32,470 nucleotides of DNA from an uncultured Kiritimatiellota bacterium (GTDB lineage Bacteria > Verrucomicrobiota > Kiritimatiellia > RFP12 > UBA1067), in NCBI GenBank assembly GCA_934675625.1, contig CAKURH010000037.1:1-32470 (forward strand). The letters run 5' to 3'. The position numbers and the translations under genes are program-made. The notes under the pieces are model-generated. The model was not told the DNA's origin. It searched no databases and saw only the letters and a program-made list of their open reading frames with translations. Position 1 is the stretch's first letter. The number at the start of each line of letters is the position of its first letter. Of this stretch, positions 30,401-32,470 are shown one piece after another.

Positions 30401-32296
30401 GCGCGCCACCGCAGCGGCCAGGCGCGGCAGGCTCATCCGCTGGTGCCGCGCGACGAGGTCTGCCTCAACCTGGACGTCGGCCAGTGCGGGCTGGGCGGGC
30501 GGTCGTGCGGGCCGCGTCCGCTCGACCGCTATCTGCTGAAGCCGCAGCCGGAGGCCTGGACGCTGCGGCTGAGTCCTGTGGTGCCGCCGGACTTCACGGA
30601 CTTGGTCGTGCGCGGCGCGGAACAGGCGCCCGTGTCGATCGCCATGAACAAGGCGGGGCATGCCGTCCTCGACTTCGGCCGCCATGTGGTCGGCTGGCTG
30701 GAGGTCCGTCCGCCGGCGGCCGGCGACTACACGTTCGTCTGGGGCGAGCTGCTGGACGCGGACGGGGGCGTGCAGACCGAGGCGCGCTACACGCAGAGGG
30801 AAGGGCGCATCCGCTGTGCCGTCACGAAAGGCACGTTTGCCGCGCAGGCGGAGTGGGTGCGGATTCCGTACCGGACGGGGAACGGCAGTGCGTTCAACAG
30901 GCGGCCGGTCGGCCGCTTCGGCACGGTCATGCCGTTTCGCTGGCTGGAGGTTGTCGCGGCGCCGTTTCCGCTGACGGCGGAGAACGTGCGGCAGGTGCCG
31001 ATTCATTACCCTTACGACAGGCAGGAGGAGGCGTTCGCCTGCGATTCGCCCGAACTCATGCGCGTCCATGACTTCTGCAAGCATTCGGTGTGCGCGACGA
31101 CCTACACGGGCAAGTTCATCGACGGCGACCGCGAGCGGCTGCCCTACGAGGCCGATTCCTTCATCACGCAGCTGAGCACCTACGCGATGACGTCCGACGA
31201 CACGCTCGTGCGGACGATGGTGGACTATCTGGCGACGCACACGACATGGCCGACGGAATGGAAGCAGTTCTACATCAGCATCGTCTACGCCGACTGGATG
31301 CGCACGGGCAAGACCGACCTCGTGGCGAAGCACTACGACCGGATGCGCCGCGACAAGCTCTGGCATCACCTGCGGCGGGCGGACGGCCTCCTGGTCACGC
31401 GCGGCCCGACGGTGCGTCCGGCGCCGGACGGACAGTTGCCGCGTGACATCGTGGACTGGGCGATCTGCTATCGCGACGGCTTCGTGATGCGCGACGTGAA
31501 CACGGTCGTCAATGCGCTCCATCTCCGCAACCTGCGCGAGATGGCCGAAATGGCCGACGCGCTCGGCAAGACGGCGGACGCGGCGGCGTTCCGCGCCGAC
31601 GCGGCACGGACGTTCGCGGCGTTTCAGGCGACGCTGTGGGACGCGGCGCACGGCCGCTACCGTGACGGCGAGGGGACAGACCACGCGACCGTGCAGGGGA
31701 ACGCGATGGCGCTCGCCTGCGGGGCCGTGCCGCCCGGCCGCATGGCGTCCGTCGCCGACTTCGTGGAGGCGAAGGGCTTCAGCTGCAGCACGTACATGGC
31801 GCAGTTTGTCCTGGACGCGCTGTTCTTGGCGGGGCGCGACCGCGCGGCGCTGAAGCTCATGACGTCTTCGGAACACCGCAGCTGGCTCGGGATGATGGCG
31901 AAAGGCGCGACGATCACGCCGGAGTTCTGGGACCTCACGCTGCCCGAGAAGGGGCGGATTCCCGACATGAGCCACGCCTGGTCCACGGCGCCGCTCAATG
32001 TCATCAGCCGGTTCGTCCTCGGCGTCACGCCGCTGGAGCCGGGATTTGCGCGCGTCCGTGTCGCGCCGCAGCCGGGCGGCCTCACGCGCCTGTCCGGCAC
32101 CGTGCCGACGCCGCGCGGCGCGCTGCGCCTCTCGCTTCAGCAGACGAACAACGTCTGGCGCGTCTCGCTGGACACCCCGGTCCCCGTCACGTTCGTCTTC
32201 GGCGGAACGACCCGATCCTTTCCGCCCGGCGTCCATACCGTTGAAAGTGGCGGAGTCGCGCCTTGTGGCAAGAGGACGAAGTTTCGGGGCGAATGA
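27452..32296 (+). CDS. Fusion of GH2 beta-galactosidase (LacZ-type) and GH78 alpha-L-rhamnosidase
   Basis: A single open frame of 1,614 residues joins two full glycosidases. After a signal peptide (MGLRVLCGVVACAASVVAA), residues to about 1,040 form a complete LacZ-type GH2: KGVNRHEASP, acid/base E453 in LGNETGTGP, nucleophile E533 in FSEYAHAMGN, and the C-terminal sandwich WYGRGPFENYVDR. From about 1,045 a rhamnosidase module follows: AVLDFGRHVVGWLEV (beta-sandwich), FIDGDRERLPYEAD at 1222-1235 with candidate catalytic D1224, E1228 and D1235, and TITPEFWD with SHAWSTAPL near the end. One polypeptide would thus release beta-galactose and alpha-L-rhamnose, as in rhamnogalacturonan or arabinogalactan side chains (inference). 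GTG 27443 overlaps the previous stop as GTGA and is an alternative start; coupling to the upstream gene is likely. Confidence 0.88.
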   Translation: MGLRVLCGVVACAASVVAAVEWEDPSVNAVNRLSACAFLPPLADEAAALSDDLEPATPYVRSLNGNWKISWCGDPAQRPSDFGRADYDDARWQTIDVPSCVELRGFGTPIYTNVRYPHAWLEPLIRDRFATNVVYNPVSSYRTRFAVPADWAGRRVILRFEGVGSAYYVWVNGHKVGYAEDSKLPSEFDITPYINNSQPLNTLAVEVYRWCDGSYFEDQDMFRFSGIFRDVTLYAEPTAPIRDVRVKTTPVDGSAAWRLELTAGQGAWTGTLFDAARQPVAALSSRTNAVVVSSPILWSDENPYLYTLVLKSATDVRALKVGFRDIRIERGVVKVNGRKVKFKGVNRHEASPANGRTVSIADMVRDIELMKRYNINTVRTSHYPNHRLWYDLCDRYGVYVMAEANVEAHEPGYGETSIGKRRMWDQTIVERNERHVQFYRNHASIVFWSLGNETGTGPGFEAACRRVKELDDTRLVHWERGNSIADIDGRMYMTPEWLERRGQMGDGLLESDLRITNEGDRTQHKGKPFFFSEYAHAMGNALGNYQEYWDAFYAHDSLAGGCIWDWVDQAVWKDTDRVSPDGRRVRFLAYGGDFDDQPNDGNFCCNGIIGPLREVTPKLEEVGHVHRNLVVTGDGKGAFTLENRFAFTDAQAFDCRWELVEDGQTVWEGRYDLPSVPPLTRATKTLNLAALGLRAGREYFLNVSFATRQDTRWAKAGWVVARNQVRLENGPSARATMKPAVADVRETDDAVRVSCGGTTAVFARRSGTLAKLEMAGVTVLEDRAGVVAGPRLTCMRALTDNDVWFRGAERPGEFDIFKTGLTQLAYHPEPLTVETTNGVTSVRCRTRVCGAKTSGWNMESVWTVAADGTVEMRVRTEPFGALPPALPRFGTSWRLSSALEDMAWYGRGPFENYVDRKTAAFVGRYRSTVTSQYEPYVRPQDCGFKCDVREVSFTNRDGYGVRFSADRPLFVQALHYTWEDLELARHRSGQARQAHPLVPRDEVCLNLDVGQCGLGGRSCGPRPLDRYLLKPQPEAWTLRLSPVVPPDFTDLVVRGAEQAPVSIAMNKAGHAVLDFGRHVVGWLEVRPPAAGDYTFVWGELLDADGGVQTEARYTQREGRIRCAVTKGTFAAQAEWVRIPYRTGNGSAFNRRPVGRFGTVMPFRWLEVVAAPFPLTAENVRQVPIHYPYDRQEEAFACDSPELMRVHDFCKHSVCATTYTGKFIDGDRERLPYEADSFITQLSTYAMTSDDTLVRTMVDYLATHTTWPTEWKQFYISIVYADWMRTGKTDLVAKHYDRMRRDKLWHHLRRADGLLVTRGPTVRPAPDGQLPRDIVDWAICYRDGFVMRDVNTVVNALHLRNLREMAEMADALGKTADAAAFRADAARTFAAFQATLWDAAHGRYRDGEGTDHATVQGNAMALACGAVPPGRMASVADFVEAKGFSCSTYMAQFVLDALFLAGRDRAALKLMTSSEHRSWLGMMAKGATITPEFWDLTLPEKGRIPDMSHAWSTAPLNVISRFVLGVTPLEPGFARVRVAPQPGGLTRLSGTVPTPRGALRLSLQQTNNVWRVSLDTPVPVTFVFGGTTRSFPPGVHTVESGGVAPCGKRTKFRGE

Positions 32297-32470
32297 AGGG
32301 CACTTTAAGGGGATTTGAGCGGCGCTTCGTTTTCAAGGCTTAGCCGCAAAGAGGGCGCACAGCGGGCGCAGAGAGAGATGGCCGCAGAGGCCTCTCCTAT
32401 GAGAACAAAAGTCAATAGGCTAAATCGCCTTGGCGATTTCCGCTGTCCCCTTCCGGGCGCCTGATGTATG
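32297..32470. other. Gene-free end of window with repeats and a dyad
   Basis: No gene is recognisable here. CGCAAAGAGGGCGCACAGCG and related CGCAGAG strings at 32341-32390 resemble the repeat at 25311. AAATCGCC and GGCGATTT (32422-32439) form an 8-bp inverted repeat separated by 2 nt; with so short a loop it is more likely a protein site than a terminator. Confidence 0.4.

Noticed and set aside
32422..32439. Rho-independent terminator for the fusion gene
   Set aside because: The inverted repeat has a 2-nt loop, no T-run, and lies over 120 nt after the stop codon.

Overview
The window looks like a chromosomal fragment from a GC-rich, polysaccharide-degrading, Gram-negative bacterium. My best guess is the PVC superphylum (Kiritimatiellota/Verrucomicrobiota-like, perhaps a gut or rumen lineage). 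This rests on many exported glycosidases, the absence of SusC/SusD, two secreted beta-strand-rich repeat proteins, a three-domain-type histidine kinase/LuxR pair, and intergenic CTCCGTG- and CGCAGAG-type repeats. The assignment is inference, because no rRNA or tRNA gene is present.

Layout. 1-2139: the end of one GH2 enzyme and a complete GH2 beta-glucuronidase/galactosidase-like enzyme. 2085-3140: a decayed AlbA_2/HATPase regulator, preceded by a 23-nt tandem array and followed by a degenerate, inverted 23-nt array. 3166-13560: a tightly packed plus-strand operon of a GH92 alpha-mannosidase with a C16 tract at its 5' end, a secreted beta-strand repeat protein, an Asp-box (GH74-like) beta-propeller, a Tat-exported metallophosphatase and a LacZ-type GH2. 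13579-15047: a second 23-nt array followed by an AAA_14/DUF4143 ATPase. 15013-21277 (minus strand): a histidine kinase, a LuxR-type response regulator, a GH43-like enzyme and a large DUF5696/GH101-like putative glycosidase. 21300-25293: an AT-richer accessory island with a second DUF4143 ATPase, a six-zinc-ribbon protein carrying a Vsr-like nuclease domain, and remnants of a DUF3990 toxin-antitoxin-like cassette. 25354-32296: a plus-strand operon of a second secreted beta-strand protein and a giant LacZ (GH2)-rhamnosidase (GH78) fusion.

How the parts may work together. The same 17-bp sequence, containing TACCCGTTCGGGTA, lies in front of the histidine kinase gene and directly against the -35 box of the second CAZyme operon. 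This suggests that the two-component system controls itself and that operon. Each CAZyme operon carries one secreted beta-strand protein, and both proteins end in a shared RGLxxxIR motif. I read this as a possible SusCD-less polysaccharide-utilisation layout. Accessory genes differ from the CAZyme genes: they use extended -10 promoters (TGnTATAAT-like) placed 6-10 nt before ATG, so they are probably leaderless, whereas most CAZyme genes have Shine-Dalgarno sequences.

Most unusual items: the 23-nt arrays tied to ATP-binding genes, the C16 tract that decides whether the GH92 frame joins a leaderless start, the predicted two-component regulon, the shared C-terminal motif, the GH2-GH78 fusion, and the zinc-ribbon/Vsr-like nuclease.
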